IMG/VR virus record: IMGVR_UViG_3300024974_000004 | Coordinates: 1 to 40,543 of that record | DNA from: a virus | Reading direction: 5' to 3' (one strand) | Length of the DNA stretch: 40,543 bases | Shown here: positions 8,901 through 16,305 of the stretch, piece by piece | Layout of the letters: each line of letters begins with the position of its first letter | Position numbering within the stretch: the first letter of the stretch is position 1 | The notes under the pieces: generated by a model | What the model saw: the letters and a program-made list of their open reading frames with translations, nothing else | What the model was told of the DNA's origin: nothing | The model's database searches: none | Made by a program: the position numbers and the translations under genes

Positions 8901-9920
8901 CTGGGCGAACTGTTCGTGCCGCCGACCGACATTCCCGTGGTGGCCGTGGTCGGGGGGCTGAAGTCCAACACCAACTCGATGACCGGCCGCCCCATCGTGC
9001 CCGACCATCTGCAGGAACTGCCGCCTCACATGCAGTACCAGCACTGGAACAGCGGCTTCTCGCGCTGGCTGGGCAAGCAGGTCAACGTCTCGCCGGCCAA
9101 GATCGACTATGCCATCGCGGGCTTCGGCGGCCCGATCGGCTCCTACATCCTGAACGGCATGGATGCGGCCGACCCTGACCGTCCGGCCGGGACGTGGACC
9201 GACCTGCCCGTGGTGCGCCGGTTCGTGCAGCCGTGGCAGCGTGGCGCCCAAGACCAGCGCGACTTCTATGACCGCGCCGGTTCGCAGATGAGCGAGCTGA
9301 TGCGCGCCAAGAAGGGTCTCGACAGATATGTGGAGATGGGCCGGATGGATGCGGCGCGGCAGATCCTCACCGATCTTGACGAGCCCGGCCGCCTGTTCGT
9401 GCTCAGCCAGATGGGCGCCGCCCCGACCCGCCGCCTGAACCCGTTGGAGCGCGCCCGCGTGTTCGCCCAGGAGTCGAGCGCCCTGATCGGCGAGTTGAAC
9501 GGATCCATGCCCAAGGACGACGGCGCCCCCCTCCCGCCGATGTCACGCCGCACCCGTCAGACGGTCGAGGAAGCCGTCGAGCGCATCACCGTGGCCGAGA
9601 TGCGCAATGCGATGATCGTGACCGGCCAGCCCGGCTTCCAGAACCGCGAGCAGATGGACCGCGATGGCCTGTGGGAAGACCTGAAAGACCTCGCGCCGGA
9701 AGTCGCCGCCGAGCTTGAGCGTCGCCTGTCGAGCGGCCGCAACCGCGCCTACGACTATGCCGCGGTCATGGAGGCGTGGCCGCAGGTTGCCGAGCGGCTG
9801 CGGACCGAGGGCTCGACCGCCTATCTGGACGACCTCGCAGCGGACGCGCAGGGCCGCACGCCCATGTGGGGCCAGAAGGTCGAGGGCGAAGAGGAAGAGG
9901 CGCCGACCTTCCGCTTCTGA
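5931..9920 (+). CDS. large internal virion / DNA ejection protein
   Basis: At 1329 residues this is the largest gene. The GTG start at 5931 overlaps the preceding stop. It has an Arg-rich N-terminal region, an Ala/Pro/Thr low-complexity stretch at about 250-300 and long helical regions afterwards. Size and place match the largest ejected core protein (T7 gp16 position), which helps form the periplasmic DNA-ejection tube. No transglycosylase motif is present in it, because that activity sits on the preceding protein. The gene ends immediately before late promoter L3: the TGA is followed directly by CCGGTGCATT. Confidence 0.75.
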   Translation: MTQSQDEIWAEAYRRNILPPEKKALYEEAQRRGLVGGGTDRSMGRRLLDNLDDGFRRGPLQALLRADNPSGTARVGLSGRSEGGIAMRAVAALLGREDRLSTVAADRERERRARYGQRAEADPIRNPGDFAAFLAGQVGGAGLDPTSWVGGGGSLVGRQGVQQIATQVGRNALTQGGANAAADVVAQTLDTYSGAQDGYDVGQTAGSFAFGAILSGGSDALGGAARSIFGTRPVSPDVRAAFTDPVVPRVEPEAPTLVASVEAAAATTRPTPGPAPTATSSAALSAAAAPSPAPVVPDFGIVQRVAPKTPLRDALNRVREGELPQMIGDAMARSYTAVVSDLHPLVRATESLRSDTEALTGRPMDLLPSEDPRMLARGRFDWAAIGHQDLLHGVHEYRGLEPTTPALADVISAVAVRAKRAGEKAEDAVQRFNEYMVARRSSIEWDRRARGEIEVDPVSRSKADADAFVKHIEAQDPEFRALADQVNEFAGGLLKKAFDGGLIDKVTYDASIAGRDFYVPLRRVMDDGPQTGGTGAGKNAGPAVKKFKGSDRDIVDPVSVLIERAYKTNQRIRQNELNLSFIRLAERFEAAQARAGTAEPSNQWLRKIVVPKVKVAGAVDRSTIDMFDDGPDDVWRAGEINDAGKAVIYAWRNGKREAWEVIDTEWGRDVFESLSGMSKGMQDTFLNAVAAPTAVLAQTITRDPAFLISNFIRDQVSAWIITDVGFKPGEGVLGVIDELKQGDVSRLYGQSGGISGGAATAMMGEALHKADTMALAKRGIKAKYFSSLGGLLSVSEISETGSRLRVFKRAFERAKKAGFTEYDALIQASFTARDMIDFGRAGSKMHYTRRLVTFLNAAVQGMDKTLRVLGADGALTRVPLKDALSPLFLRTPGAPMRAEDAAALKLATKAWTKVAAISTIGATLTAMFGDDPEYQQANERMRATHWTIPWGENLIRVPKPFELAFLSNIVERGMEAAGGDDKAMERMWKGLGELFVPPTDIPVVAVVGGLKSNTNSMTGRPIVPDHLQELPPHMQYQHWNSGFSRWLGKQVNVSPAKIDYAIAGFGGPIGSYILNGMDAADPDRPAGTWTDLPVVRRFVQPWQRGAQDQRDFYDRAGSQMSELMRAKKGLDRYVEMGRMDAARQILTDLDEPGRLFVLSQMGAAPTRRLNPLERARVFAQESSALIGELNGSMPKDDGAPLPPMSRRTRQTVEEAVERITVAEMRNAMIVTGQPGFQNREQMDRDGLWEDLKDLAPEVAAELERRLSSGRNRAYDYAAVMEAWPQVAERLRTEGSTAYLDDLAADAQGRTPMWGQKVEGEEEEAPTFRF

Positions 9921-9963
9921 CCGGTGCATTCCGGCGTGACGGCATCCGCCTGACGCTGCGACC
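9921..9963 (+). promoter_or_regulatory. late promoter L3 (GGTGCATTCCGG class)
   Basis: CCGGTGCATTCCGG starts one base after the previous TGA, the conserved GA is at 9952-9953 in TGACGCT, and the ATG at 9964 is 41 bases after the first G of GGTG. No Shine-Dalgarno sequence is present. It drives the tail fibre gene. Confidence 0.85.
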
Positions 9964-12414
9964 ATGGCCAACGTCAATGTCCCGCCCTTCACTGAGCCGC
10001 CGTCGACCGTCGTGGGCGGGACTCCGACGACGGTTTTCCCGTTCGAGTTCCCGTTCTGGGCCTCGGCGGACATCCTGGTCTATGTCGACGACGAGCTGCT
10101 GGACGCGGCGGATTACACCGTCGAAGGCTTCGCGGTTCAGGACGGTGACGCCGTCGAGGGCGGGTACGGCTCCGGCGAGGTCACGCTGGATGTGGCGGTG
10201 TCAAACGTCACGGTGACGATCGACCGGATGGTGGTCGCTGATCGCCAGACGCAGTTCAGCCGGTCCATTCCGCTGGGGATGCCGGCGCTGAACGGCGACA
10301 TCAACCGCCTGACTGCGCGCCAGCAAGACCTCGACCGGCGCCAGACGACCAGCGAGGCGACGCTGACCACCTTTTCGGGCAACGTCGCTCAGGTGGCGCT
10401 CGATGCGTCGGCGACGGCTGCGATCCTCGCGGCGCTTGAGGCCGGCACCTACACGCAACAGCGCCTGCTGCTGGGCGGCACGACCGTCACGGACTCGACC
10501 CCGCTGATCAGTGGCGCGCAGACGTGGAACGACGGCTCCGAGGTCTTCACCGGCTTCAAGCTGAACATCACGGACACGGCCTCGGCCGCTGCGTCCAAAC
10601 TGCTTGACCTGCAGGTCGGCGGGACCACCAAGGCCAGCATCTCCAAGGCGGGCGTCGGCGCGTTCGTCGGCGGCCTGATCGCGGCGGCCAGCCTGTTCAC
10701 CGTGGACAGCACGGGCATTCCGCGTGTGGGCACCTACGGGGCCAGCTCGACTGACTCTGGCTACATCCTGTCGCGGGACATGAACGACGCCAGCACCACA
10801 AGCGGTCACGGCTTCGTTGCGGCCGACTATTTCCGGCGTGGTGGCGGCGCTGCCTACGCCGCGTTCGATGCGACAGTGGTTATGGCCTCGAACCCATACG
10901 ACCACTGGGCCGGGTTCCAGGACCGTCCGTCGTTCCAAGCCTCGGTCATCGGTCAGACGATGAACGACATGTACGGGCTGTACACCAAGCCCGCGATTGA
11001 TGCGGGTGAGGTCACGCGCCGGCACGGCGTCTATGTTGCGGCCCCGACCTTGGTCAACGGCGGCACCATCGCCACCCAGCACGGCATGTACGTCGAGGCC
11101 CTGACGGCTGCTGCGACGAACTGGGCTGTCTATACCGCAGGCGCGACCCCGTCGTATTTCGGCGGGGCTGTGACGCTCAATGCGGGCATTGCTGGCGGCT
11201 TCTCGGCGGCGTCTGGCCTGTTTGCTGTGTCCTCTGCTGGCATCCCCACCATCGGCACCTACGGCGCGACCTCGACTGACCCCGGCGTGGTCATCAGCCG
11301 CAACATGAACGACGCCAGCACGACCTCGGGTCACGGGTTTGTGGAGGCAACCTACTTCCGGCGCGGCGGCACGTCTGCTTTTGCGGCCTTTGACGCCCTG
11401 ACGACGATGGCAGGCAACAGTTATGACCACTGGGCCGCGTTCCAGGATCGTGGCGCATGGCAACCCGCGTCCGGCGCGCAGGTCATGAACGACATGTTCG
11501 GCCTGTTCTCCAAGCCGTCGCTGGACGCCGGCACCGTGACCCGTCGTTACGGCGCGTATGTCGATGCTCCGACGATCACGGGCGGCGGGGCCATCACCAC
11601 GCAGTACGGCTACTACGCCGCGTCACTGACGGCCGGCGGCACCAACTGGGCCTTCTACGCTGACGGGGCCACTCCGTCCTACTTCGGCGGCGCGGTCACC
11701 CTGAACGGTGGCGTCACGGGCCGCATTTCGCAGACCGTTCCTGCCAACACGGGCGGCTTTGCCTCTACCGGCTATTCGCTGACCGGCTCGAACGCTCAGA
11801 CTTTGATGGACCTTGCCGGGACGTGGAACACCTCGGGAGCGCCGCGCGCCTTCAACATTGCCATCACCAACACGGCATCGGCCGCGACCTCCACCCTGCT
11901 GCGCGCGGCGGTCAACACCGTGGCGCAGTTCTCAGTGGACGTGTCCGGCAACCTGTACGCCTTCGGCAAGGGCAGCATCGGCACGACCAGCACGACGACT
12001 GCCCTCAACATCGCCGGCGCTCCGAACGACAACGCCGGGATGGTGAAGATCATCTCGAACGCCACGGCCGACAACGCGGGTCTGACCCTGTTCGGTCGTG
12101 CGTCTGGCGGTAATGCCAATGCCCGCAACTGGCAGATCGCCAACAACTACACGACCACCGGCGCGTTCGAGATCTTCCGCAGCACGACCAACACCGCCAA
12201 CCCGACGACGTTCGTGGCAGCGTTCGACAGCAGCAGCAACTTCGGCCTTGGCACGGCGTCCCAGTTCGGCACTGGCGCTGGCTGCTTCGGCCTCGCGAAC
12301 GCGACCACGGCACCGACCACCAACCCGACCGGCGGCGGCGTCCTGTACTCCGAGGCGGGCGCGCTCAAATGGCGCGGCTCGTCCGGCACCGTCACGACCG
12401 TCGCCGTCGCCTAG
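9964..12414 (+). CDS. tail fibre / receptor-binding protein
   Basis: This 816-aa protein has an N-terminal domain (about 1-130) of the T7 tail-fibre type: a FPFEFPFW segment, ILVYVDDELLDAADYTV, then VTIDRMVVADRQ. That domain attaches fibres to the tail. A helical linker follows, then Gly/Thr/Ala-rich beta repeats. Two adjacent repeats of about 175 residues (from 244 and from 419) both contain NMNDASTTSGHGFV-like, FRRGG, YDHWA.FQDR and TPSYFGGAVTLN motifs. No peptidase or enzymatic domain is apparent. It has its own late promoter and is followed by a small gene. Confidence 0.85.
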   Translation: MANVNVPPFTEPPSTVVGGTPTTVFPFEFPFWASADILVYVDDELLDAADYTVEGFAVQDGDAVEGGYGSGEVTLDVAVSNVTVTIDRMVVADRQTQFSRSIPLGMPALNGDINRLTARQQDLDRRQTTSEATLTTFSGNVAQVALDASATAAILAALEAGTYTQQRLLLGGTTVTDSTPLISGAQTWNDGSEVFTGFKLNITDTASAAASKLLDLQVGGTTKASISKAGVGAFVGGLIAAASLFTVDSTGIPRVGTYGASSTDSGYILSRDMNDASTTSGHGFVAADYFRRGGGAAYAAFDATVVMASNPYDHWAGFQDRPSFQASVIGQTMNDMYGLYTKPAIDAGEVTRRHGVYVAAPTLVNGGTIATQHGMYVEALTAAATNWAVYTAGATPSYFGGAVTLNAGIAGGFSAASGLFAVSSAGIPTIGTYGATSTDPGVVISRNMNDASTTSGHGFVEATYFRRGGTSAFAAFDALTTMAGNSYDHWAAFQDRGAWQPASGAQVMNDMFGLFSKPSLDAGTVTRRYGAYVDAPTITGGGAITTQYGYYAASLTAGGTNWAFYADGATPSYFGGAVTLNGGVTGRISQTVPANTGGFASTGYSLTGSNAQTLMDLAGTWNTSGAPRAFNIAITNTASAATSTLLRAAVNTVAQFSVDVSGNLYAFGKGSIGTTSTTTALNIAGAPNDNAGMVKIISNATADNAGLTLFGRASGGNANARNWQIANNYTTTGAFEIFRSTTNTANPTTFVAAFDSSSNFGLGTASQFGTGAGCFGLANATTAPTTNPTGGGVLYSEAGALKWRGSSGTVTTVAVA
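10693..11742 (+). repeat. tandem 525-bp duplication inside the tail fibre gene
   Basis: Unit 1 runs about 10693-11217 and unit 2 about 11218-11742, 175 codons each. The protein motifs align one for one, but many bases differ, so the duplication is not recent. It encodes the repeated shaft or receptor-binding module of the fibre. Confidence 0.8.
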
Positions 12415-12438
12415 TCCATCAACCACGAAAGCCTGCCC

Positions 12439-12660
12439 ATGAAAGTCATCCAGCCCGTCCTGACCGAACAGGTCGTCATGTTCATCCAGGTCGCCCTCGA
12501 CACCCACCTGAAGGCGCACGGAGTCAACGGCGTTGAGGTGTTCACCGGCGTCGCTCAGGCGCTCAATGTGCCGTGGGTCGAACTGCCGGGCGAACCGGTT
12601 GAACCGGCGCCGGAACCCGTCGATCCGCCGGCCGAACCCAAGGGCAAGGCGAAAGCCTAA
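12439..12660 (+). CDS. 73-aa protein after the tail fibre, unknown function
   Basis: The ATG at 12439 lies 22 bases after the fibre stop. The N-terminal half is a compact helical domain (VVMFIQVALDTHLKAHG); the C-terminal third is a Pro/Glu/Lys-rich tail. There is no clear membrane segment. It is presumably translated from the fibre transcript, since it lies before late promoter L4. It could be a fibre-associated or host-lysis accessory protein; I do not recognise it. Confidence 0.6.
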   Translation: MKVIQPVLTEQVVMFIQVALDTHLKAHGVNGVEVFTGVAQALNVPWVELPGEPVEPAPEPVDPPAEPKGKAKA

Positions 12661-12683
12661 CCCATAGGCGCACGCGCTCCGAC

Positions 12684-12726
12684 CGGGTGCATTCCGGTTG
12701 TTGCGCCCAGACGCGACGGTCCGGTC
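12684..12726 (+). promoter_or_regulatory. late promoter L4 (GGTGCATTCCGG class), lysis genes
   Basis: GGTGCATTCCGG starts at 12686, with one extra G inserted in the upstream CCG. The conserved GA is at 12715-12716 in CGACGGT, and the ATG at 12727 is exactly 41 bases after the first G. There is no Shine-Dalgarno sequence. It gives the lysis cassette its own transcript. Confidence 0.85.
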
Positions 12727-13020
12727 ATGACCCGCGACTATCGCACCCTCGACGCCATTGTGGTGACGGCCTGCCTGGTGAACCTGACGCTCGTCGGGGC
12801 CGCCTTGGTGTTCATCAAAATCCCGCAGGAAAACCTGCCGATCCTCGCCGGCCTCGCGTCGGGTGTGATCGGCGGGGCTCTGGGGGCCTACGTCGGAGCG
12901 CGCTGGGGCAACAAGAAGCCGACGACCGAGGACGAGAAGCCGCACGGCAGCGTCACGGTCGTCCCGCCGACAGGCACCGTGACCGTCGAGCCCGCGCCCC
13001 TTGAGGAGCATCGCCCGTGA
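12727..13020 (+). CDS. holin-like membrane protein
   Basis: This 97-aa protein has two hydrophobic segments (about 9-31 and 38-58) and a hydrophilic Lys/Glu/Pro-rich C-terminus. The pattern fits a small class II-type holin that makes the inner-membrane lesion needed to release endolysin. It stands first in the lysis cassette, directly behind L4. The stop overlaps the GTG start of the endolysin (GTGA). The 14163 gene is a second membrane protein of the cassette, so which one acts as holin is not certain. Confidence 0.65.
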   Translation: MTRDYRTLDAIVVTACLVNLTLVGAALVFIKIPQENLPILAGLASGVIGGALGAYVGARWGNKKPTTEDEKPHGSVTVVPPTGTVTVEPAPLEEHRP

Positions 13021-13580
13021 CCCGCACCGACCTGTTCGCCGCCATCCGCCCCTTCGCGCCGGGCCAGAAGTTCAGCCAGGAGCAGGTCGCGATGATCGAC
13101 GCGCTCGCTGACGGCTTCGGGCTGAAGGCGGACGCGATCGCCGGCGCCGCCGCGAGCGGTGCGCCAGACGCCGAACTGATCGCCCAGTTGAAGATCGACG
13201 AGGGCTGCCGGCTGACGGCCTACAAGGACACCGTCGGCGTCTGGACCGTCGGCTATGGCCACGCGCACGTCCAGCCGGGCACCGTCTGGACGCAAGCCCA
13301 GGCTGAGGCGCAACTGATCGCGGACGTGGCTGAGCACAACGACAAACTGGGCGACGCCTTGCCATGGGTCGCCAAGCTGGATCCAGTGCGGCGCCGCGTG
13401 CTGCAGAATATGGCCTTCAACCTCGGCATCGCCGGACTGCTGGGCTTCAAGAACACCCTCGAATACGTCCGCACCGGGCAGTACGACCTCGCCGCGCAGA
13501 ACATGCTGGCCTCGAAATGGGCCAAGCAGGTGGGCAACCGGGCGGTCCGCCTCGCCAAGCAGATGAGGACCGGCGCATGA
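13017..13580 (+). CDS. endolysin, T4-type lysozyme (GH24)
   Basis: This 187-aa muramidase has the catalytic Glu-Asp-Thr triad E62, D71, T77 with T4-lysozyme spacing (9 and 6 residues), in DEGCRLTAYKD and WTVGYGH. An N-terminal extension of about 55 residues precedes the catalytic domain and has no signal peptide, so export probably relies on the holin. It cleaves the MurNAc-GlcNAc bond of host peptidoglycan. The GTG start overlaps the upstream stop, and the stop overlaps the ATG of the next gene (ATGA at 13577). Confidence 0.9.
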   Translation: MTRTDLFAAIRPFAPGQKFSQEQVAMIDALADGFGLKADAIAGAAASGAPDAELIAQLKIDEGCRLTAYKDTVGVWTVGYGHAHVQPGTVWTQAQAEAQLIADVAEHNDKLGDALPWVAKLDPVRRRVLQNMAFNLGIAGLLGFKNTLEYVRTGQYDLAAQNMLASKWAKQVGNRAVRLAKQMRTGA

Positions 13581-13915
13581 CGTGGTTCCTCGGTCTCGAT
13601 TCCATCGTCCGCCGCATCATGGTCGGCGTGCTGCTGTTCTGCCTGCTGGCGATCGCGGTCGTGACGCTGTCCTACTGCAGCGAGAAGCGCCGGGCCGATG
13701 AGGCGGATGCCGTCTCGACCATGGCGAACGGCCGAACCGCCGCATCCGGCGACGCCTCCAAGGTGCGTGACCGCTCCGACCTCCGCACAGCCCTGATTGA
13801 CGACACCGTGAAAGGCGCGACCGATGAAGTCCGCAATGCTGCTGACCCTGCTTCTGGCCGCCGCGCCGCTCGTGACGGGGTGTGCAGGATCGACCCGTCT
13901 GCTTGCCCCCGCTGA
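13577..13915 (+). CDS. inner-membrane spanin (Rz-like)
   Basis: This 112-aa protein has one N-terminal membrane anchor (about 13-33) and a charged, probably periplasmic, remainder. It fits the i-spanin that bridges to an outer-membrane lipoprotein and fuses the envelopes at lysis. The strongest support is the layout: its 3' end overlaps the start of a lipoprotein gene in another frame by 92 bases, the classic Rz/Rz1 arrangement. The start overlaps the endolysin stop. Confidence 0.75.
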   Translation: MTWFLGLDSIVRRIMVGVLLFCLLAIAVVTLSYCSEKRRADEADAVSTMANGRTAASGDASKVRDRSDLRTALIDDTVKGATDEVRNAADPASGRRAARDGVCRIDPSACPR

Positions 13916-14150
13916 GGGCTGCAGCGCGCTAATCCCCGCTGGCTGGTCGCAGCCCATCCCGTCGGCCCTGGCGCCGGCCGCTGACGGTGGTGAGCAGGAC
14001 TGGCAGGTGTTCGGCATCGAGCAGACCGGGCAGTTGGCCAAGGCGAACGGCCGGACGGCGGACGTGATCGAGGTCGTGACGGCATGCGAGGCGCGCGACG
14101 CCGCGGCAGCCCGTCACATCAACGCGCCCTTCTGGGCCTTCTGGCGTTAA
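13824..14150 (+). CDS. outer-membrane spanin lipoprotein (Rz1-like)
   Basis: This 108-aa protein has a clear lipoprotein signal (MKSAMLLTLLLAAAPLVTGC, acylated Cys at 20). It begins inside the Rz-like gene in a different frame. At about 89 mature residues it is larger than lambda Rz1, as is common for partly overlapping o-spanins. It would be anchored in the outer membrane and bind the i-spanin across the periplasm. Confidence 0.75.
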   Translation: MKSAMLLTLLLAAAPLVTGCAGSTRLLAPAEGCSALIPAGWSQPIPSALAPAADGGEQDWQVFGIEQTGQLAKANGRTADVIEVVTACEARDAAAARHINAPFWAFWR

Positions 14151-14162
14151 GGGCGGACGATC

Positions 14163-14459
14163 ATGAGCGAGGAAAAGCAGACCGTGGCTGGCGCATACGC
14201 GAAGATGAGCGCGCACGAGGATCTCTGCGCCGAGCGGTACGACCGCATCAACGAGACGCTGAGCGACCTGAAGATGGGCGCGAAGTGGATCATCGGCCTG
14301 CTGGTGGCGCTGCTGGGCTGGTTCGCGATCCAGGTGTGGGACGGGCAGAAGGCGGCGATTGCAGCAGCGGCCATCAGACCGGCGGCGGAGCCTGTTGTCG
14401 CGAGCCCGCGTGATGCGTCGTTTGTTGTCGCGACCAAGTCTGTCGGCGGCGAGCAATAA
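14163..14459 (+). CDS. XhlA-like single-span membrane protein of the lysis cassette
   Basis: This 98-aa protein has a charged helical N-terminus (HEDLCAERYDRINETLSDLK), one membrane segment (about 42-60, WIIGLLVALLGWFAIQVW) and a soluble Ala-rich C-terminus. This is the arrangement of hemolysin XhlA-type holin accessories, in which a coiled coil precedes one transmembrane helix. It is the last plus-strand late gene and is convergent with the integration genes. It may cooperate with or regulate the 12727 holin-like protein. Confidence 0.65.
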   Translation: MSEEKQTVAGAYAKMSAHEDLCAERYDRINETLSDLKMGAKWIIGLLVALLGWFAIQVWDGQKAAIAAAAIRPAAEPVVASPRDASFVVATKSVGGEQ

Positions 14460-14533
14460 CAACGGCCTCGCCCCGCTTAGAAGGCGGACATTCAATCTAC
14501 TACGTTATTGTAAACCCTGCCACTTTTTCTTGC

Positions 14534-14566
14534 CGTCAGACTAGCGAGTTGGACGATAGTCTGACG
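14534..14566. repeat. 10-bp inverted repeat beside the likely attP
   Basis: CGTCAGACTA (14534-14543) is repeated inverted as TAGTCTGACG (14557-14566) around a 13-base spacer. It lies in the otherwise empty, locally AT-richer 161-bp gap between the late genes and the tRNA. No T tract follows on either strand, so it is not an intrinsic terminator. A binding site for integrase, excisionase or a host protein is more likely. Its GTCAGACT core recurs as another inverted repeat at 32423-32449. Confidence 0.6.
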
Positions 14567-14620
14567 TTCGTGCACGCCCTGTTCCCATCGACCGTGCGCG
14601 CTGCTATCCGCGCCGACGCA

Positions 14621-14694
14621 GCGCCCATAGCTCAACCGGATAGAGCGCCAGCCTTCTAAGCTGGATGTTGCAGGTTCGAGTCCTGCTGGGCGCG
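14621..14694 (+). tRNA. tRNA-Arg (anticodon UCU)
   Basis: All arms fold. The acceptor stem is GCGCCCA/TGGGCGC, the D arm GCTC/GAGC, and the anticodon stem CCAGC/GCTGG with loop CTTCTAA and anticodon TCT. The T arm is GCAGG/CCTGC with loop TTCGAGT. The discriminator is G and no CCA is encoded. It reads AGA, which should be a rare codon in so GC-rich a genome. The tRNA lies about 220 bases past the 3' end of the integrase gene, so its more probable role is as the attP core that rebuilds a host tRNA-Arg gene after integration. Confidence 0.93.
14640..14694. other. probable phage attachment site (attP) in the tRNA 3' half
   Basis: Tyrosine integrases of temperate phages commonly recombine within the anticodon-to-3' part of a tRNA gene, and the phage carries the matching piece. 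Here an intact tRNA-Arg lies next to the integrase. The exact crossover cannot be fixed from this sequence alone, because the host site is not available. Confidence 0.55.
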
Positions 14695-14919
14695 CGTCAC
14701 GCGGACGGCCATGTGGTTCGGCACGTCCGAGAACTCGACCGGCAGGCCCATGAAGGTGTCGCCGCCGGAAGTCGCGCGGACGTGCGTCGTCACGGCCTCC
14801 ATCTCACGTCCCATGCGCGCCCAAACATCACGATGCACCAGCAGCGCCGCTGGCTCCTGTGAGCCGTCGAGGCGGCAAGCTGCAGCGACCTTCTGTCTGG
14901 CCTCTTCGATCAGGCTCAC
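14656..14919 (-). CDS. 87-aa protein coupled to integrase, ending inside the antisense tRNA
   Basis: The GTG start (14917-14919) overlaps the integrase TGA in a GTGA junction, so it is probably translated from the integrase mRNA. The product is a soluble mixed alpha/beta protein without a motif I recognise. The last 13 codons read antisense through the tRNA-Arg gene and end ...DSNLQHPA, the typical product of reading a tRNA backwards. Integration at the tRNA could therefore change its C-terminus. It is a real ORF by coupling, but its function is unknown. Confidence 0.6.
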   Translation of the reverse strand: MSLIEEARQKVAAACRLDGSQEPAALLVHRDVWARMGREMEAVTTHVRATSGGDTFMGLPVEFSDVPNHMAVRVTRAQQDSNLQHPA

Positions 14920-16115
14920 GCGATCAGCCCCCTCTTCCGCTGGGCGTTCATGGCCACCGTGCTGTCGCGCGGCAGGTAGATGCGCAGGATTTCCTCGACG
15001 CTCGCCGGTGAGTGGCCGGTGATGGCCGCGATCTCAGGCACCGTGCAGCCTGCCCGGGCGAGTTGGACGACGCAACTGTGGCGCAGAGCCTTGAGCACCA
15101 GATGCCGGGCGCCGGTGATCCTGGGTGCGCCGTCGTCGTCGATCAGGAACCGGGCCCGCATGTCGGCGAAGACGTGCGAGAGGCGGCTGACATCGCGGAA
15201 TGGCCGCTTCGTTCCGGTGTCATGGAACAGATACGGCGAGCCATCGACCTTGATATGGGCAAGAACGGCTCTCAGGCGGTCGCTGACGGGGATGGAGACA
15301 TTTTCGGCGGTCTTGGACTGGGCGAAGGAGAACATGCCCTCAGCGGGCCTGTATTCGGCTCCGCGCCGGAACACGATCACGTCCGTCAACCGCTGGCCGA
15401 TCTCCCACTCCATCAGGATGATCGCCGCAAGGTCGTTGTCGCCCGCTGCGATGGCCGCCCAGACGTGCAGGTCGACATCGTCCTGCTCCCAGATGGCCAC
15501 CCGGGTCTTCGGCATGGGCGCCGTCACCTCGGTCACCGGATTGTCGGTCCGCCACTTCCGCTTGACCGCCTGCTTCATGATCAGGCTGAGGGCCTTGCGG
15601 ACGTGGTAGCGCGTGGTCGGCCGGTCGTCGTAGATGGACAGGAACGTCTCGACATCGCGCGCCGTGATCTCGGCCGGGTCGGGGTCGTCCTCGGCGATCC
15701 AGTGGCGCACCTCCTTGATCGAGTCCTGGTAACCCTTGTTCGTGCGCGGCCTGTTGTCCTTCCACTCGCCGGACGCCTGCCAGTCGGTGATCAGCGTCTC
15801 GAGCGAGCGACGGTCCGGGTCGACAACCGGCGAGCCCGTCCGTGCCGCTTGCAGTTCCGCATACAGCCGCGCCGCATCGACCCGGATGCGTTCGACCTCG
15901 GCCGGGTCGTTCAGATCCCCGCGCCGGCCGTCAATCGGGAGCGGACGTGTCGACGACCAGCCGGAGGGCCGGAGCCGCGCGGGCACCTCGAACAGCACCC
16001 TCCATGTCCCGTCCGCTCTTGGGCGAGCGACGACGTACTGTCCGAGCGCCCCTTTCGCGAATGGCGTCGACGGAGACGCGGGGCTTTTCCGGCGGGGCTT
16101 TCGGGGCTGTTTCAT
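14916..16115 (-). CDS. int: tyrosine-type phage integrase
   Basis: This 399-aa site-specific recombinase has an N-terminal arm-binding region (about 20-100), a core-binding helical domain (about 102-190) and a catalytic domain (about 210-399). Catalytic residues visible are R242 in GQRLTDVI, K268 in QSKTAENV, R345 in LKALRHS, H368 in TGHS and nucleophile Y380. The usual first His of the HxxR box is replaced by Lys (K342). It would insert the phage at the host tRNA-Arg. It is the last but one gene of the left operon, so it is expressed early and probably repressed in the lysogen. Its start lies inside the upstream gene. Confidence 0.93.
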   Translation of the reverse strand: MKQPRKPRRKSPASPSTPFAKGALGQYVVARPRADGTWRVLFEVPARLRPSGWSSTRPLPIDGRRGDLNDPAEVERIRVDAARLYAELQAARTGSPVVDPDRRSLETLITDWQASGEWKDNRPRTNKGYQDSIKEVRHWIAEDDPDPAEITARDVETFLSIYDDRPTTRYHVRKALSLIMKQAVKRKWRTDNPVTEVTAPMPKTRVAIWEQDDVDLHVWAAIAAGDNDLAAIILMEWEIGQRLTDVIVFRRGAEYRPAEGMFSFAQSKTAENVSIPVSDRLRAVLAHIKVDGSPYLFHDTGTKRPFRDVSRLSHVFADMRARFLIDDDGAPRITGARHLVLKALRHSCVVQLARAGCTVPEIAAITGHSPASVEEILRIYLPRDSTVAMNAQRKRGLIA

Positions 16116-16305
16116 CGGTGATCAGTCCAAGGGCGCGGAGAACCGGGTCGCGCGGGAATAGAAGTTCGGAGCCGCGGTCGATCGGCTCGACCAGAAACTT
16201 GCCGGTGCGGCGCCGGCGCATGAACGTGCGGATGGACCAGCGACCGAGCGATGCGACCTCGGAGGTGGTGAGCCTGGCCGGCAGATCGCGGAGGTGGTCG
16301 GTCAT
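15931..16305 (-). CDS. excisionase-like DNA-binding protein
   Basis: This 124-aa protein begins at ATG 16305, overlapping the upstream stop (ATGA). Residues about 10-55 (LTTSEVASLGRWSIRTFMRR and following) resemble the winged-helix of excisionase/AlpA-type proteins that bind attachment-site DNA and turn integration towards excision. It overlaps the integrase gene by 185 bases in another frame, which is unusually long. The Arg-rich C-terminal half could be mostly a by-product of that overlap. Position directly upstream of integrase supports an Xis role. Confidence 0.6.
   Translation of the reverse strand: MTDHLRDLPARLTTSEVASLGRWSIRTFMRRRRTGKFLVEPIDRGSELLFPRDPVLRALGLITDETAPKAPPEKPRVSVDAIRERGARTVRRRSPKSGRDMEGAVRGARAAPALRLVVDTSAPD

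Noticed and set aside
14534-14566. Inverted repeat considered as a bidirectional terminator between convergent operons
   Set aside because: No T tract follows on either strand and the loop is 13 bases, so a protein-binding site is more likely.
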